From assembly GCA_014055465.1 (NCBI GenBank), contig WIAF01000003.1, forward strand, positions 372,001 to 436,000: a stretch of DNA of 64,000 bases, read 5' to 3'. Below the pieces are notes generated by a model. That model worked only from the letters and a program-made list of their open reading frames with translations. It was not told the origin of the DNA and made no database searches. The translations under genes were made by a program, and so were the position numbers. Shown one piece after another: positions 26,210 through 35,928 of the stretch; position 1 is the first letter of the stretch, and each line of letters opens with the position of its first letter. This DNA comes from Nitrospira sp. CR1.1. GTDB taxonomy: Bacteria > Nitrospirota > Nitrospiria > Nitrospirales > Nitrospiraceae.

Positions 26210-27352
26210 ATGGGAACTCAGGCATCAGCTGAACAGATCAGCGTAAAACCGTCGGTCCTCGTCGTCGATGATGAAACAGGCCCGCGAGACGCGCTGAAAG
26301 TTATTCTTCGCCCCTTCTTCACCATCCACTCCGCTGACACCGCCAAATCCGCCCTCCGGGTTCTGAAGGACCAGCACATCGACCTCATCACGCTGGATCA
26401 GAAATTACCCGACCGCCAGGGTATCGACCTGCTGCAGGACATCAAGCAGGATTACGCAGACATCGAAGTCATCATCATTACGGGATACGGCAGCCTGAAG
26501 TCTGCCATGGAAGGCATCCGGCACGGGGCGGCCGGCTATCTGCTCAAGCCCTTCAACGTCACCGAACTCATCACGCTGATCAACCAGACCTTGGAGAAAA
26601 AGCAGCGGCTCGACTATTTGCGATCGTTTTTAAAAACTTCGACCGCCTTGTGGGGCAACGAACAGGAAGCAGCGCAAGCGTGGAAGGATCTGCAATCGAA
26701 CTATTTCGCGATCGGCAATGCCTCAACTGAAGCACAGAGAAGTGCGGCGGACGTCACGGCGCTCATTCCATTATTATCCGATTTGCTCGAAGCCAAGGAC
26801 CGGCAACTCCTCAACCATTGCAGCCGAGTCAGTTTCTATGCGTCGCTTCTGGCCAACCAGCTGACACTCCCGCTGCCGGACCAGAAGGCCTTGGCGCTGG
26901 GAGCCTTTCTCCATGATATCGGCAAGATCAGCCTCGCCAATTACAAGTATTCGGCGGATGACGATGAAAGCCTGAAAGCCAGCACTCATGCGAGAGACTG
27001 TTTCGAAGCGGGAGCCCGGATGCTGTTACCGCTCGGGTTTCAAGCGGAGGTCGGGCAAATCGTGGTCTATCATCAGGAACGCTTCGACGGTGTGGGCAAT
27101 CCACACGGCCTCGAAGGCGAAGGCATCCCGCTTCTGGCACGTATCGTCGCCATCGCCCAGGCATTCGACAACCTGACGGTAGACATGCCTGGACACCAGC
27201 CGACATCCATCGATGAGGCGATTCGACAGATCCTTCTGCAAGCCGATACCCACTTCGACCCCAGACTGACAGAGCTCTTTGCCCAAGTGGTGCGGGAGTG
27301 CAAGTCTTCTCTGCCGGCCCTGGCGATCGCCAAAACCTCGCCCACAAACTGA
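26210..27352 (+). CDS. Response regulator with a degenerate HD-GYP domain
   Basis: 380 residues from ATG 26210 (GGGAG site; ATG 26189 is an alternative). REC at about 15-125 has Asp63 in TLDQKLP. The C-terminal domain has the HD pair at about 235-236 (FLHDIGKIS), H-x-R-D-C-F-E-A-G, and YHQERFDGVGNPHGL at about 287-301. The family form is HHE...DGxGYP, so one metal-binding His is Gln and the GYP Tyr is Asn. HD-GYP enzymes hydrolyse c-di-GMP; here activity may be altered and the protein could act as a sensor or a divergent hydrolase. It is transcribed behind a predicted sigma-54 promoter. Confidence 0.88.
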   Translation: MGTQASAEQISVKPSVLVVDDETGPRDALKVILRPFFTIHSADTAKSALRVLKDQHIDLITLDQKLPDRQGIDLLQDIKQDYADIEVIIITGYGSLKSAMEGIRHGAAGYLLKPFNVTELITLINQTLEKKQRLDYLRSFLKTSTALWGNEQEAAQAWKDLQSNYFAIGNASTEAQRSAADVTALIPLLSDLLEAKDRQLLNHCSRVSFYASLLANQLTLPLPDQKALALGAFLHDIGKISLANYKYSADDDESLKASTHARDCFEAGARMLLPLGFQAEVGQIVVYHQERFDGVGNPHGLEGEGIPLLARIVAIAQAFDNLTVDMPGHQPTSIDEAIRQILLQADTHFDPRLTELFAQVVRECKSSLPALAIAKTSPTN

Positions 27353-27360
27353 CCCTGCCG

Positions 27361-29046
27361 TTACCGCCGATCCTTCGCGCTCGCAATCATTTCAGCCGCC
27401 GCCGCGCGCGCATTCTTGGTCACCGTGACTCCGGCCAACATCCGCGCAACTTCTTGTTCCTGTTCGTCCAGGCTCAGCTGGCGAACCTGCGTGACTGTTC
27501 GATTGTGCCGAACCTGCTTTTCCACCAGATAATGCGCATGCGCCTGAGACCCCACCTGCGGAAGATGCGTGACGCACAACACCTGATGGTGCCGGCTGAG
27601 ATCCCTGAGCCGCGCGCCCATCACCTCGGCAACCGCTCCCCCGACACCGGCATCCACTTCATCAAAAATCAGGACAGGCACTCGATCGCTCTCAGCCAAA
27701 ATGGTTTTCAACGCCAGCATGACCCGCGAAAGTTCTCCCCCCGAGGCCACCCGAGCCAGCGGCCTGAGCGGCTCTCCGGGATTTGCTGAAAACATAAACT
27801 CGACCGTATCCTGCCCCGTCTGACCAAAGGGCGCATCACCAGACAGGCGCGAGACCTCCACCGCAAAGCGCGTCCGCTCCATCCGGAGCGCCGACAATTC
27901 CTTCATCACCTGAGCCATGAATTTCTTGGCGGCCTCAAGCCGCTTGCGAGACAGACGCCCGGCAATGTCGAGCAGGCTGGATCGTCCCTGCTCGACCGCG
28001 CGCGTCAGCTGCTGCAGGCGAGTTTCCGCATCGTCCAATTGAGAGAGTTGAGCGCGCAGGGAATCCTGCAAGGTCAGCACGGCATCGAGCGAACCGCCAT
28101 ACTTCTTGATGAGGCGATGCAACCGGTCCAGCCGCTGTTCGATCTCCAACAACCGGCCAGGATTGGCCTCCACGCGATCACGGTAGCGGCGAACTTGTTC
28201 AGCCAGGTCCCTCAAAGGGACGACCGCTTCATCCACAGTCCTGGCCCATTCGAGCGTCGTGGCGTCGATCGACTCCATTTTTGATGCGAGCTTCCGCGCA
28301 CCAGCCAGTAGACTCAAGACTCCTTGGTCGCCGGCATAGAGCATCTCATGGAGTTGGTCCGACAATTCTCCGAGTTGCTGGCTGTGCATCAACCGCGGAC
28401 GCTCCTGCTCGAGCCGCGCATCTTCACCCGCCTCGATCCCCGCATCTGCAATCTCCTGGAATTGAAACCGCAGGAGATCCTCCCGCTCCCGCCGCTGCGC
28501 GATGTGTGCGGTCAGCGTCTCTAGTTCGGCCACCCGGTCCTGCCACTGCCGATAGGCACGCTGATATTCCTGCCGAAGCACGTGAAGTTTTCCGAATGCG
28601 TCCAACGCGTCCATCTGAGCTGACGGCGACAACAGCGACTGCTGTTCGTGTTGTCCGTGCACGTCGACCAATGCGCCGCCCAGTTCCTCCAAAAGATGGA
28701 CAGGGCAGAGACTGCCGTTCAGATACGTCCTGTTGCGGCCCGTACGTGAGATGACTCGTCGAATGAGAATGTCCGTCTCGCCGGCGCGCGCAAATCCTTT
28801 GTTGTGCAACAACTCAAGGAGAGGATGATTCGGCGTTAGCAAAAATGCCGCTTCAAGCTCGGCTTCTTCGGCCTGGGCACGAACGTGATCGGCAGACGCG
28901 CGTCCTCCGACGAGGAGAGTGACGGCATCGATGAGGAGGGATTTTCCGGCGCCGGTTTCACCGGTAAACACCATGAAACCGGCGCCAAAGGTAACGGCTA
29001 GCTGCTCGATGACACCAAAATTCGAGATGCGCAGCTCGGTCAGCAT
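27361..29046 (-). CDS. recN: DNA repair protein RecN
   Basis: A 561-residue SMC-like ATPase acting in double-strand break repair. Walker A GETGAGKS at about 29-36, a long helical central region (about 150-380) and the C-terminal signature ARVASGGELSRVMLALK with Walker B VLIFDEVDAGVGG are all diagnostic. It ends only eight bases from the HD-GYP stop, so the two genes converge tightly. Length and motifs are normal. In most bacteria recN is SOS-regulated; no LexA box was identified here. Confidence 0.95.
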   Translation of the reverse strand: MLTELRISNFGVIEQLAVTFGAGFMVFTGETGAGKSLLIDAVTLLVGGRASADHVRAQAEEAELEAAFLLTPNHPLLELLHNKGFARAGETDILIRRVISRTGRNRTYLNGSLCPVHLLEELGGALVDVHGQHEQQSLLSPSAQMDALDAFGKLHVLRQEYQRAYRQWQDRVAELETLTAHIAQRREREDLLRFQFQEIADAGIEAGEDARLEQERPRLMHSQQLGELSDQLHEMLYAGDQGVLSLLAGARKLASKMESIDATTLEWARTVDEAVVPLRDLAEQVRRYRDRVEANPGRLLEIEQRLDRLHRLIKKYGGSLDAVLTLQDSLRAQLSQLDDAETRLQQLTRAVEQGRSSLLDIAGRLSRKRLEAAKKFMAQVMKELSALRMERTRFAVEVSRLSGDAPFGQTGQDTVEFMFSANPGEPLRPLARVASGGELSRVMLALKTILAESDRVPVLIFDEVDAGVGGAVAEVMGARLRDLSRHHQVLCVTHLPQVGSQAHAHYLVEKQVRHNRTVTQVRQLSLDEQEQEVARMLAGVTVTKNARAAAAEMIASAKDRR

Positions 29047-29064
29047 GCTGCTGAGAATGTGGCG

Positions 29065-29412
29065 CTAGGCAGCGCCGGAATGTTGAGCAAGGAGCGTATC
29101 GATGATCTCTTTAAACTGGCGCTTGGGACGCGCGCCGACCAGCCGTTCTACGGCCTGACCATTCTTGAAAAACAGAATGGTTGGAATGCTCATCACTTGA
29201 TAACGACCGGCGATTTCCGGGTTTTCATCAGTATTGAGTTTACGAACCTTCACTTTGCCCGCATATTCCGTTGCAAGTTCATCAACGATCGGAGCGACCA
29301 TCTGACAGGGGCCGCACCACACCGCCCAAAAATCCACCATGACCAGTTCGGACGCCTTCATGACATCCTCATCCCACGTTGCATCAGTCGCTTTCAACGC
29401 ATCGCCTCCCAC
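29065..29412 (-). CDS. trxA: Thioredoxin
   Basis: A 115-residue protein-disulfide reductase with the WCGPC active site (Cys33, Cys36) and the cis-proline loop MSIPTILFF. Normal thioredoxin length. The start is GTG 29412, supported by a near-perfect AGGAGG site five bases upstream; no better ATG exists. It lies 18 bp upstream of recN on the same strand, suggesting cotranscription. Likely substrates include peroxiredoxin BCP and ribonucleotide reductase, as known for the family. Confidence 0.95.
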   Translation of the reverse strand: MGGDALKATDATWDEDVMKASELVMVDFWAVWCGPCQMVAPIVDELATEYAGKVKVRKLNTDENPEIAGRYQVMSIPTILFFKNGQAVERLVGARPKRQFKEIIDTLLAQHSGAA

Positions 29413-29513
29413 AATATCCTCCTTCTCTCCACACGTACGGCTGGCTTGTCCACTCCTGAAGCGGCTTCAGGCACAGTTGGTCATCCTATAACATGGTTTT
29501 GCGGAGAGTCAAA

Positions 29514-30080
29514 TCACGGCCTCGCCCATTGCCATTGAGGAGGAGCCGCCGACCACCAATCATCCGGTCTTGCCTGCCGCCATGCCGTCTGCACCTGCCA
29601 CAGCTGTTTGACCAGTGGCTCGTCCAGGCGCGCGGCCATGGCGGCGGTCACGTCGGCCTGTCGCTGCACGGCCTGCTGGATCACCTCTTTGGCAATCCGC
29701 GCCAGAACATCCGGCGGATCAAGCAGATCCTCGACTCGCCCCGTGGACAAATTCAGATACAGCTGCTCAACTCGAACCCATTGATCGGTGTTCGCCAAAT
29801 GTTGCAGATAGCCGTCGAGAGCATGGTACGCATAGGTCAGATAAACATAACTTCGAGCGGACGGCGCATCCTTTACTTCCGCCTGACAGGCCTCCAGCGC
29901 CTGGCGGTAGTCCCCGGCCCGGAGGAACACGGCTGCCCGTTCTAAGTGCACTGTCTGTTCTGTGGCGGACAGAGCGGGCGGCCAGATCTCCTGTCCGGCA
30001 ATCGCCAACAACAGAAGGCCGGTTGCGAGAACAGGACGCCGGCTGCGCCGGATCACGATTACGTGCTTCATTCCGGTCAT
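29514..30080 (-). CDS. Exported protein of unknown function
   Basis: A 188-residue protein with an N-terminal basic stretch (VIVIRRSRRP) and hydrophobic segment (VLATGLLLLAIAGQEIW) consistent with a signal peptide. The mature part is helical and TPR-like at ERAAVFLRAGDYRQALEACQAE, with a Trp-rich C-terminus. It may be a periplasmic adaptor. ATG 30080, with an AGGAG site upstream, is preferred over the longer open frame that runs into lptD; ATG 30071 is an alternative. It follows lptD by 53 bp. Confidence 0.6.
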   Translation of the reverse strand: MTGMKHVIVIRRSRRPVLATGLLLLAIAGQEIWPPALSATEQTVHLERAAVFLRAGDYRQALEACQAEVKDAPSARSYVYLTYAYHALDGYLQHLANTDQWVRVEQLYLNLSTGRVEDLLDPPDVLARIAKEVIQQAVQRQADVTAAMAARLDEPLVKQLWQVQTAWRQARPDDWWSAAPPQWQWARP

Positions 30081-30133
30081 TCGGGCGAATCTCCTGACGG
30101 GTTCCCGGTGGAGATTTCCACCTGAGAGGGTAC

Positions 30134-32620
30134 CTAATAACGACCCATCGGCATCGACTGCACAGGAAGCGCATTTTGCACTCGGCCGTAAGGACCGCCC
30201 GGCGCAGCCCATGGCAACCCGCGATCACCCACCAGCAACGGACCCAGGATGGTCCTCGCCACGATCGTTCCGAAGTTTTCCGTCCAGCCGATCCCCGTCA
30301 TACTGAACATGAAGGAATAACTCTGCCGATCCGGGAATTGCAGGTAGTACAACCCGAGCGACCAGCACTTGCACGGGTTTTGATAGAGCGCCACCACATC
30401 GAATTCCGGGCTGCGCCCGCCTTTGACATCGTAATACCCCTTCGCGCCAATGGTCCAGCCCCAGGGCGTCCGGAATCCTCCGCCGGCCGTGGCGAACTGA
30501 ATTTCCTTGGTGGGCGCATACACCTCGTTGAAGGAAACCGGATTCCAGATATCGCCGCGTCGCACTCGATTCCCGTCATGGCTGAATCGTTGTCCGACCT
30601 CAATGTACCAATAATTCGATTGCTGGACCCGGAGGTCCGTATTCCACTGACTGAACGTCCCTCGGTACGGATCCAGAAAGGCATCCACCGACAGATAGGA
30701 ATTGGTCGGCGGCAACATTTGGCCCGACGTCAGATTCTTTCCAAGCCCCTCGTTGATCCCGGGAGGCCGGAAAAATTCCGGCGCCGTATTGCCGATCACC
30801 GCGCGCATCCAGACATCAGACATTTTGCGCCCCTGCACGTCTACCGTCGCAGGCTGCAAGGGCTGTGTCAAGGAACCCAGGAACGGCAACACGCCGGGGG
30901 TAAACTCCCGCGCGCGGGTCTGCACCGCCCCCACATGATAGCTTTGCGCGACGGTCAGATCCAGCCAGTTGAAGCTTTGCCCGTTGAGCTGTTGTTCCAA
31001 TAACTTCGTGCGGAGCGCGTAGGTCAGCAAATTTTTCTTAGGGATGTCATCGATTTGATCAATCTGCGCGATCTTGCTCTGATCGCTTCCCGGCACGTAT
31101 TCATACATGACGCTCGGTTCGATCGTGTGAAGAAAACTCCCGCCCTCTCCGCCAGTATACCGGCGGCTTAACTTTGACGAAGCATCCAATGCGGCCCAGA
31201 ACGTCTCGCGATGCAGCGGGCTGGCCTCCTGAATCCCACGCGTGTAATAGAGTTCCTTGAATTTGAAGTGCGGCGTCAGGCCGACCACGTGCCCGATATC
31301 CATCACATCAGTGGTCACTCCCGGCATGAAATCCATCCGATTCACCGCAAACCCCTGTTCGCGGTAAAAGTTCACGAAGTTCGTGTCAAGGTTCAGGAGG
31401 AACGGCATCCCGAACGGCGACGTGTTCGGCAACACATACCCCACCTCGGGAAGCCGCTGGAACGTGTCGGGGCCGCCGGAGTTCAACGGCTGCAGATACT
31501 GGCCCAAGAAATAGGCGCTCCCGTATGGAAGCCGCTGGGTCGCGAGGAGGGAGGATTCACCGCTGGGGGACGCGCGCTGGGTACCGGAGTTACTGAGTTG
31601 CTGTAGATACTGCCGGTCCGAGACAAAGGACGCTTGTCCTCTGACCAGTAACGAGTCCGTCACCTGCTGGACATGTTGGCCGCTGATCAACCCGCGCAAA
31701 CGCCGCTCATCCGAGCTGACCTGATCCACGCCCGACACATTCGGCAGTTTGGTCTGCTGCAGGAAACTTGCAAACCACTGCCCGCTGGATCGCCGATCGA
31801 GGTAGTAGCGATAGGTGAAATCGCTGCCGTAGCCGAGGTTGTTGTAGTACGAAGGCGCGATGGTCAGATCCTGGCTGGGGTTGATCGCCCAGAAATACCC
31901 CTGCTGATAGTGCAAGCCGAACCGGTTATCGTAGCCGGGCGTAGGGATGAGAAAGCCGCTATGCCGGTTGCTCAGCGGATACGTCAGGGTCGGCACAGGA
32001 ATGAGCGGCGTATCGTTCGCACAGAGCCACGCGCGCTTCATGCCGATGCTTTCCCCCGCGTTCACATCGAGGTCCTCGAAGGTGAATCGCCAGGCGGGCA
32101 CTTCGCCCTCCTTCGCATCGCAATTGGTAAACGTGCCTTCCTTGATCCGGTAGTGATCTTCTGAGAGTCTTCGGATGCTCCGGCCGGTGAAAAACGAATT
32201 GCTCGGCCGGATAAACATCGAGCCGTTGGCGACGACGCCGCCTTCGGTGTTCACATTCAATTCCAGGCGTTCCGATTTGAGATCGGAGTTCGAATCCCAG
32301 AAATGCACGTGGCCCGTCGCGGTCAGCCTGCCGGGCAATGCGTTGATCGTCACGTGGTCGGCAGTCAGCCGTAACGTTCCTTGCGTGACCACCACGGATC
32401 CATCCGCCTCGTAGACCTCCTGTTCCTGCAGATGATCGATGCGCTCGGCGGTGACCGTGAGAGGCTGGTTTGCGGGCGAAGCCACGGTCGCAGTTGATTG
32501 TCCTCGCGCCAAAGGCGTGAAGAACACCAGCAGACCAATAAGAATGGACAGGCGCAGGATGGACGGGAAACGGCTAATCAGGCGCTTCCAGGGTGAAACC
32601 GGATGACGGTCTGGCCCCAT
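30134..32620 (-). CDS. lptD: LPS-assembly protein LptD
   Basis: An 828-residue outer-membrane protein that inserts lipopolysaccharide into the outer leaflet together with LptE. After a signal peptide (ILIGLLVFFTPLARGQS) comes an OstA beta-jellyroll (LTVTAERIDHLQEQEVYEADGSVVVTQGTLRL ...), with a Cys in TNCDAKEGEVPAWRF, then a long beta-barrel with repeated aromatic strands ending in a YGRVQN...MGRY tail. The size and order match LptD. ATG 32620 lies one base after the folC stop; a GTG at 32629 would overlap it. This shows an LPS-bearing outer membrane. Confidence 0.92.
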   Translation of the reverse strand: MGPDRHPVSPWKRLISRFPSILRLSILIGLLVFFTPLARGQSTATVASPANQPLTVTAERIDHLQEQEVYEADGSVVVTQGTLRLTADHVTINALPGRLTATGHVHFWDSNSDLKSERLELNVNTEGGVVANGSMFIRPSNSFFTGRSIRRLSEDHYRIKEGTFTNCDAKEGEVPAWRFTFEDLDVNAGESIGMKRAWLCANDTPLIPVPTLTYPLSNRHSGFLIPTPGYDNRFGLHYQQGYFWAINPSQDLTIAPSYYNNLGYGSDFTYRYYLDRRSSGQWFASFLQQTKLPNVSGVDQVSSDERRLRGLISGQHVQQVTDSLLVRGQASFVSDRQYLQQLSNSGTQRASPSGESSLLATQRLPYGSAYFLGQYLQPLNSGGPDTFQRLPEVGYVLPNTSPFGMPFLLNLDTNFVNFYREQGFAVNRMDFMPGVTTDVMDIGHVVGLTPHFKFKELYYTRGIQEASPLHRETFWAALDASSKLSRRYTGGEGGSFLHTIEPSVMYEYVPGSDQSKIAQIDQIDDIPKKNLLTYALRTKLLEQQLNGQSFNWLDLTVAQSYHVGAVQTRAREFTPGVLPFLGSLTQPLQPATVDVQGRKMSDVWMRAVIGNTAPEFFRPPGINEGLGKNLTSGQMLPPTNSYLSVDAFLDPYRGTFSQWNTDLRVQQSNYWYIEVGQRFSHDGNRVRRGDIWNPVSFNEVYAPTKEIQFATAGGGFRTPWGWTIGAKGYYDVKGGRSPEFDVVALYQNPCKCWSLGLYYLQFPDRQSYSFMFSMTGIGWTENFGTIVARTILGPLLVGDRGLPWAAPGGPYGRVQNALPVQSMPMGRY

Positions 32621-32621
32621 C

Positions 32622-33926
32622 TCAACCACGAACAGGTGAGAGGGAGTCCCCTCGAAGAAGGGCCTTGATCTCGCCGACCAGCATCAAGGAGCCCGTGACA
32701 CAAATCAGATCGGACGCAGCGGCTGAATGCTTGGCCATGGCCAAGGCATCCGACGGGGTCGGCGCGACCTGCGCGAACGGTGCGTCGTCTTCGAGCAATA
32801 GACGGAGTTCCGCCCCGGTCGCGGCGCGCGGCAGATCCGCCTGCGTGAGGATCAGTGTATCGATCAGCGGCAGGAGCGGCGCAAGAAATGCTCGCGGATG
32901 TTTATCGCGCATCATCCCCACGATCAGGCTGACGCGCGCCGCAGGCCTCACACGCCGCCACTCGGCCAGATATTCAGCAAGGACCGCCGCAGCGGCGGGA
33001 TTATGCGCCCCGTCCACCATCACCGTCGGCTCCTGACCGACAATCTCCAACCGGCCTTCCCACACAACCTGCTGCAGGCCGGCACGTACCGCCGTCTCAG
33101 ACACCGTGACCCCCTTCTCATGAGCGAGTTCGATCAGAGCCAGGGAGCAGGCGAGGTTGTCGATTTGAAATCGACCTTGTAAGGGACAGGTGAGATGCTC
33201 AGCCCGCAGCGAGAGCCCGGTGTACCGGCAATCGGCCGGGGAGGCTCCTTCACAACGGAAGTCACGTTCCAGACGAAAGACCGTGGCGCCGACCATCGCC
33301 GCGCGGTCCTCGATCACCCGACAGGCCGGCTCGCCGATGCGGCCCAGCACCACCGGTACTCCCGGCTTGATAATTCCCGCCTTCTCCATCGCAATGGCTT
33401 CAATCGTGGCCCCCAGATAGGCCTCATGATCGAGTCCGATCGTCGTAATGGCGGCTGCGAGCGGCTCCACGACGTTCGTGGCGTCGAACCGTCCCCCCAA
33501 GCCGACTTCGAGCACAACCACATCCACCTGACATTCCGCAAAATAGTGGAAGGCCAGCGCCGTGGTGAACTCAAAAAATGTCGGGGCCAGATCAGGCCGA
33601 GAGGCCGTGCGCAACAATTCCACCCCATCGATCACGCGCGACTCGGGGATCATCCCGCCATTGACGCGAATCCGCTCGCGAAAGTCGATCAGGTGCGGCG
33701 AGGTATAGAGCCCCACCCGACGGCCGGAGGCCTGCAGGATCGACGCAGCCATCGCGGCAGTCGAGCCCTTTCCGTTTGTCCCGCCGATGTGCAACACCGG
33801 ATATCGACGATGGGGATCGCCCACCCGCCCGAGCAGGGCGCGAATCGTGTCGAGCCCCAACTTGATCCCGTGCTGTTGCAAGCCATACAGAAATTGCACA
33901 GTGGAGGAATAGGTCATCGTGGTCAT
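32622..33926 (-). CDS. folC: Dihydrofolate/folylpolyglutamate synthase
   Basis: A 434-residue Mur-ligase-fold enzyme that adds glutamate to dihydropteroate and to folates using ATP. The P-loop GGTNGKGSTAAM, the SPHLIDFRERIRVNG loop and VMVDGAHNPAAA near residue 300 are diagnostic. Full length. It probably shares a transcript with lptD, whose start abuts its stop. Upstream toward accD lies a long inverted-repeat element rather than a tight junction. Confidence 0.94.
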   Translation of the reverse strand: MTTMTYSSTVQFLYGLQQHGIKLGLDTIRALLGRVGDPHRRYPVLHIGGTNGKGSTAAMAASILQASGRRVGLYTSPHLIDFRERIRVNGGMIPESRVIDGVELLRTASRPDLAPTFFEFTTALAFHYFAECQVDVVVLEVGLGGRFDATNVVEPLAAAITTIGLDHEAYLGATIEAIAMEKAGIIKPGVPVVLGRIGEPACRVIEDRAAMVGATVFRLERDFRCEGASPADCRYTGLSLRAEHLTCPLQGRFQIDNLACSLALIELAHEKGVTVSETAVRAGLQQVVWEGRLEIVGQEPTVMVDGAHNPAAAAVLAEYLAEWRRVRPAARVSLIVGMMRDKHPRAFLAPLLPLIDTLILTQADLPRAATGAELRLLLEDDAPFAQVAPTPSDALAMAKHSAAASDLICVTGSLMLVGEIKALLRGDSLSPVRG

Positions 33927-33966
33927 TCGAGAGACTCACCTAGCATGGTGAAATCGAAGCTTCCAT

Positions 33967-34089
33967 CAGGATGCGCAAAAAGATCCTTCAACAAGGCCGC
34001 AGCGAACATGGGGAGAGGCGTACGTTGTTGGTACGTCGAGCCGCCGCGCAGAGCAAGAACGCCGCTGGAGGATCTTGTTGCGCATCCTG
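33967..34089. repeat. Long palindromic intergenic element A
   Basis: Arms of 21 bp (CAGGATGCGCAAAAAGATCCT at 33967-33987 and a complement at 34069-34089, 20 of 21 matching) flank an interior with AAGGCCGCAGC, GTACG...GTACGTCGAGCC and GAACGCCGCTGG. The right arm ends at the base next to the accD stop codon. Shared core blocks with the elements at 38322 and 39835 define one family. Confidence 0.85.
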
Positions 34090-34926
34090 CTAGAAATGTC
34101 CGACCAGCGTGCTCACCGCCTCTTTCAACTGCTTCCGTTCAACGATCATGTCGATCATCCCGTGGTCGAGCAAAAACTCGGCGCGCTGAAACTGATCCGG
34201 CAATTGCTGCTTGATGGTCTGCTCAATGACGCGGGGACCGGCGAATCCGATCAATGCTTTCGGTTCGGCAATGATCACATCACCCAGCATGGCAATACTT
34301 GCCGTCACGCCACCGAAGGTCGGGTCGGCCAGTATTGAGATGAAGGGTAGCTTGGCCTCGCCCAATTTCGCGACCGCCGCGGACGTTTTCGCCATTTGCA
34401 TGAGCGACAGAATGCCCTCCTGCATACGGGCGCCGCCGGAAGCCGTCACGAGGATCAACGGAGTCCGCGCTTCCAAGGCGCGATCGACCGCGCGGCAGAT
34501 TTTTTCTCCCACCACGGAGCCCATACTACCGCCCATAAACCCGAAATCGAACACGCAGAGCGCCACCTTCCGCCCATTGATGACACCCTGGCCGATGACC
34601 ATGGCGTCTTTCCGCCCCGTCTTCTCCTGTTGCGCCTTGATCCGGTCTTTATAGGTGCGGGTATCCTGAAACTGCAGCGGGTCCTGCGGCTCCAGCTCGG
34701 GGTCCCACTCTTTGAACGTGCCGAGATCGACCAGCAGATTGATGCGTTCAATGACCGAGATGGGAAAATGATAATCGCACTTCGGGCAGACCTTGTTGTT
34801 GCGGTCAACCTCTTTGCGATAGACGATCTCCCGGCAATGATTACACTTCAGCCACATTCCCTCCGCCGTTTTCGAGCGTTTGGGGGGCTCTGCTTCCTCG
34901 GTTTTGCCTTTTTTAAACCAAGCCAT
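34090..34926 (-). CDS. accD: Acetyl-CoA carboxylase carboxyltransferase beta subunit
   Basis: A 278-residue subunit of the carboxyltransferase that makes malonyl-CoA for fatty-acid synthesis. An N-terminal zinc ribbon has Cys28, 31, 47 and 50 (CNHC ... CPKC), followed by the crotonase-type carboxyltransferase core ([54 protein letters not shown]). Normal length. The stop codon abuts a palindromic element. accA was not found in this window. Confidence 0.95.
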   Translation of the reverse strand: MAWFKKGKTEEAEPPKRSKTAEGMWLKCNHCREIVYRKEVDRNNKVCPKCDYHFPISVIERINLLVDLGTFKEWDPELEPQDPLQFQDTRTYKDRIKAQQEKTGRKDAMVIGQGVINGRKVALCVFDFGFMGGSMGSVVGEKICRAVDRALEARTPLILVTASGGARMQEGILSLMQMAKTSAAVAKLGEAKLPFISILADPTFGGVTASIAMLGDVIIAEPKALIGFAGPRVIEQTIKQQLPDQFQRAEFLLDHGMIDMIVERKQLKEAVSTLVGHF

Positions 34927-34936
34927 CTGTGCTCAC

Positions 34937-35725
34937 CTATAGTACGAGGGTTTGGCCCTCTTCAAGCGCGGTCAAATGCCGAATGCCGAGTCGTCCGAGC
35001 TCCTGCCGAATCTGTGCGCGAAACCGCGGCTTCAAATGGTACGCATAGACCGGCAACTCCGGTCTCGCCATCTTGGCGAACTCCTCAGCCAGCAATGCCG
35101 GTGTGAGATGTTTCGCAACCCGTGCCAAGTCGGCCATTTCGTCGGGAAACGAACTTTCGATAAAGGCCGCTTGCAATCCGTGCAGGCCCCCGGCCGCCTG
35201 CCAGAGCGCGTCCGTCTGATAGGTGTCGCCGCTAAAAAGAACCGTCCGGGTCCCCTCGCGGAGAAGAAACCCCACCGTCGGCACCACATGGTTCACCGGA
35301 ATCGGCGTCACCCCCAGCCCGCCGAGCATGGTCTCCTGTCCTGGGGAAAGTTCGCGGGACACGAAAACAGGCCTGGCAGGATTGGGCAGTCGAAAAAAGT
35401 CCGGATAGACCGTATCGTTAAAAATGTGCTTGCGCAACCCGTCCAGAACTTCAGGAATCGCCGCGACGACGACCGGCTCTTCGATCTCGCCGACCAAATT
35501 GTCGGCCAATGTCGGCAACTCGCGAATGTGATCAAAATGCAGGTGAGTCAGCAGCACCCCCCGGATGCGCCGTTGCTCCTCCAGAAAAAGCCTGGACCCG
35601 ACCGTTCCGGCATCCACCAGCAGCTCATCATTGATCAGAAAGCCGCAGGTCCCGCACTGAACCGGCCCCGTCTCGCCTGGGATCAGCTGCCCCGACCCAT
35701 GGCACCCCAACACCCGAACATTCAT
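34937..35725 (-). CDS. Metallo-beta-lactamase-fold protein, class II cAMP phosphodiesterase-like
   Basis: A 262-residue hydrolase with the metal-binding motif THLHFDHI, a second site near NHVVPTVGF, and FSGDTY. The order and the ELPTLADNLVG segment resemble PF02112, class II 3',5'-cyclic-nucleotide phosphodiesterases, but many MBL proteins look alike and the substrate is not fixed by sequence. It is cytoplasmic. It lies 10 bp upstream of accD on the same strand, so it may be transcribed with it. Confidence 0.65.
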   Translation of the reverse strand: MNVRVLGCHGSGQLIPGETGPVQCGTCGFLINDELLVDAGTVGSRLFLEEQRRIRGVLLTHLHFDHIRELPTLADNLVGEIEEPVVVAAIPEVLDGLRKHIFNDTVYPDFFRLPNPARPVFVSRELSPGQETMLGGLGVTPIPVNHVVPTVGFLLREGTRTVLFSGDTYQTDALWQAAGGLHGLQAAFIESSFPDEMADLARVAKHLTPALLAEEFAKMARPELPVYAYHLKPRFRAQIRQELGRLGIRHLTALEEGQTLVL

Positions 35726-35928
35726 GGCCGTGGCTTTCCGGACCTGCCCCGGCGTTTCGGCATTCCTTCACAGTCTTGTAGACGAGTCCTCCACACTGGG
35801 CGGCAGAATACCATACCTCTGAAAAAGGCGCACACAGATTTACAGAGGTCATTCTTCAACCGGGGCTGGTCAAGAAGAGAGGGAGCCTGCTTGCGCGAGC
35901 GCAGGAGACTCGTTGACAAACCGGGTGG

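Noticed and set aside
30134-30212. Longer start for the exported protein at 29514 (open to 30212)
   Set aside because: It would overlap the lptD end by 79 bp and add 44 residues before a clean signal peptide; ATG 30080 has a better site.
33195-34214. A 339-codon plus-strand frame over folC and element A
   Set aside because: It crosses a clear minus-strand folC gene and a palindromic repeat; composition is that of an antisense frame.
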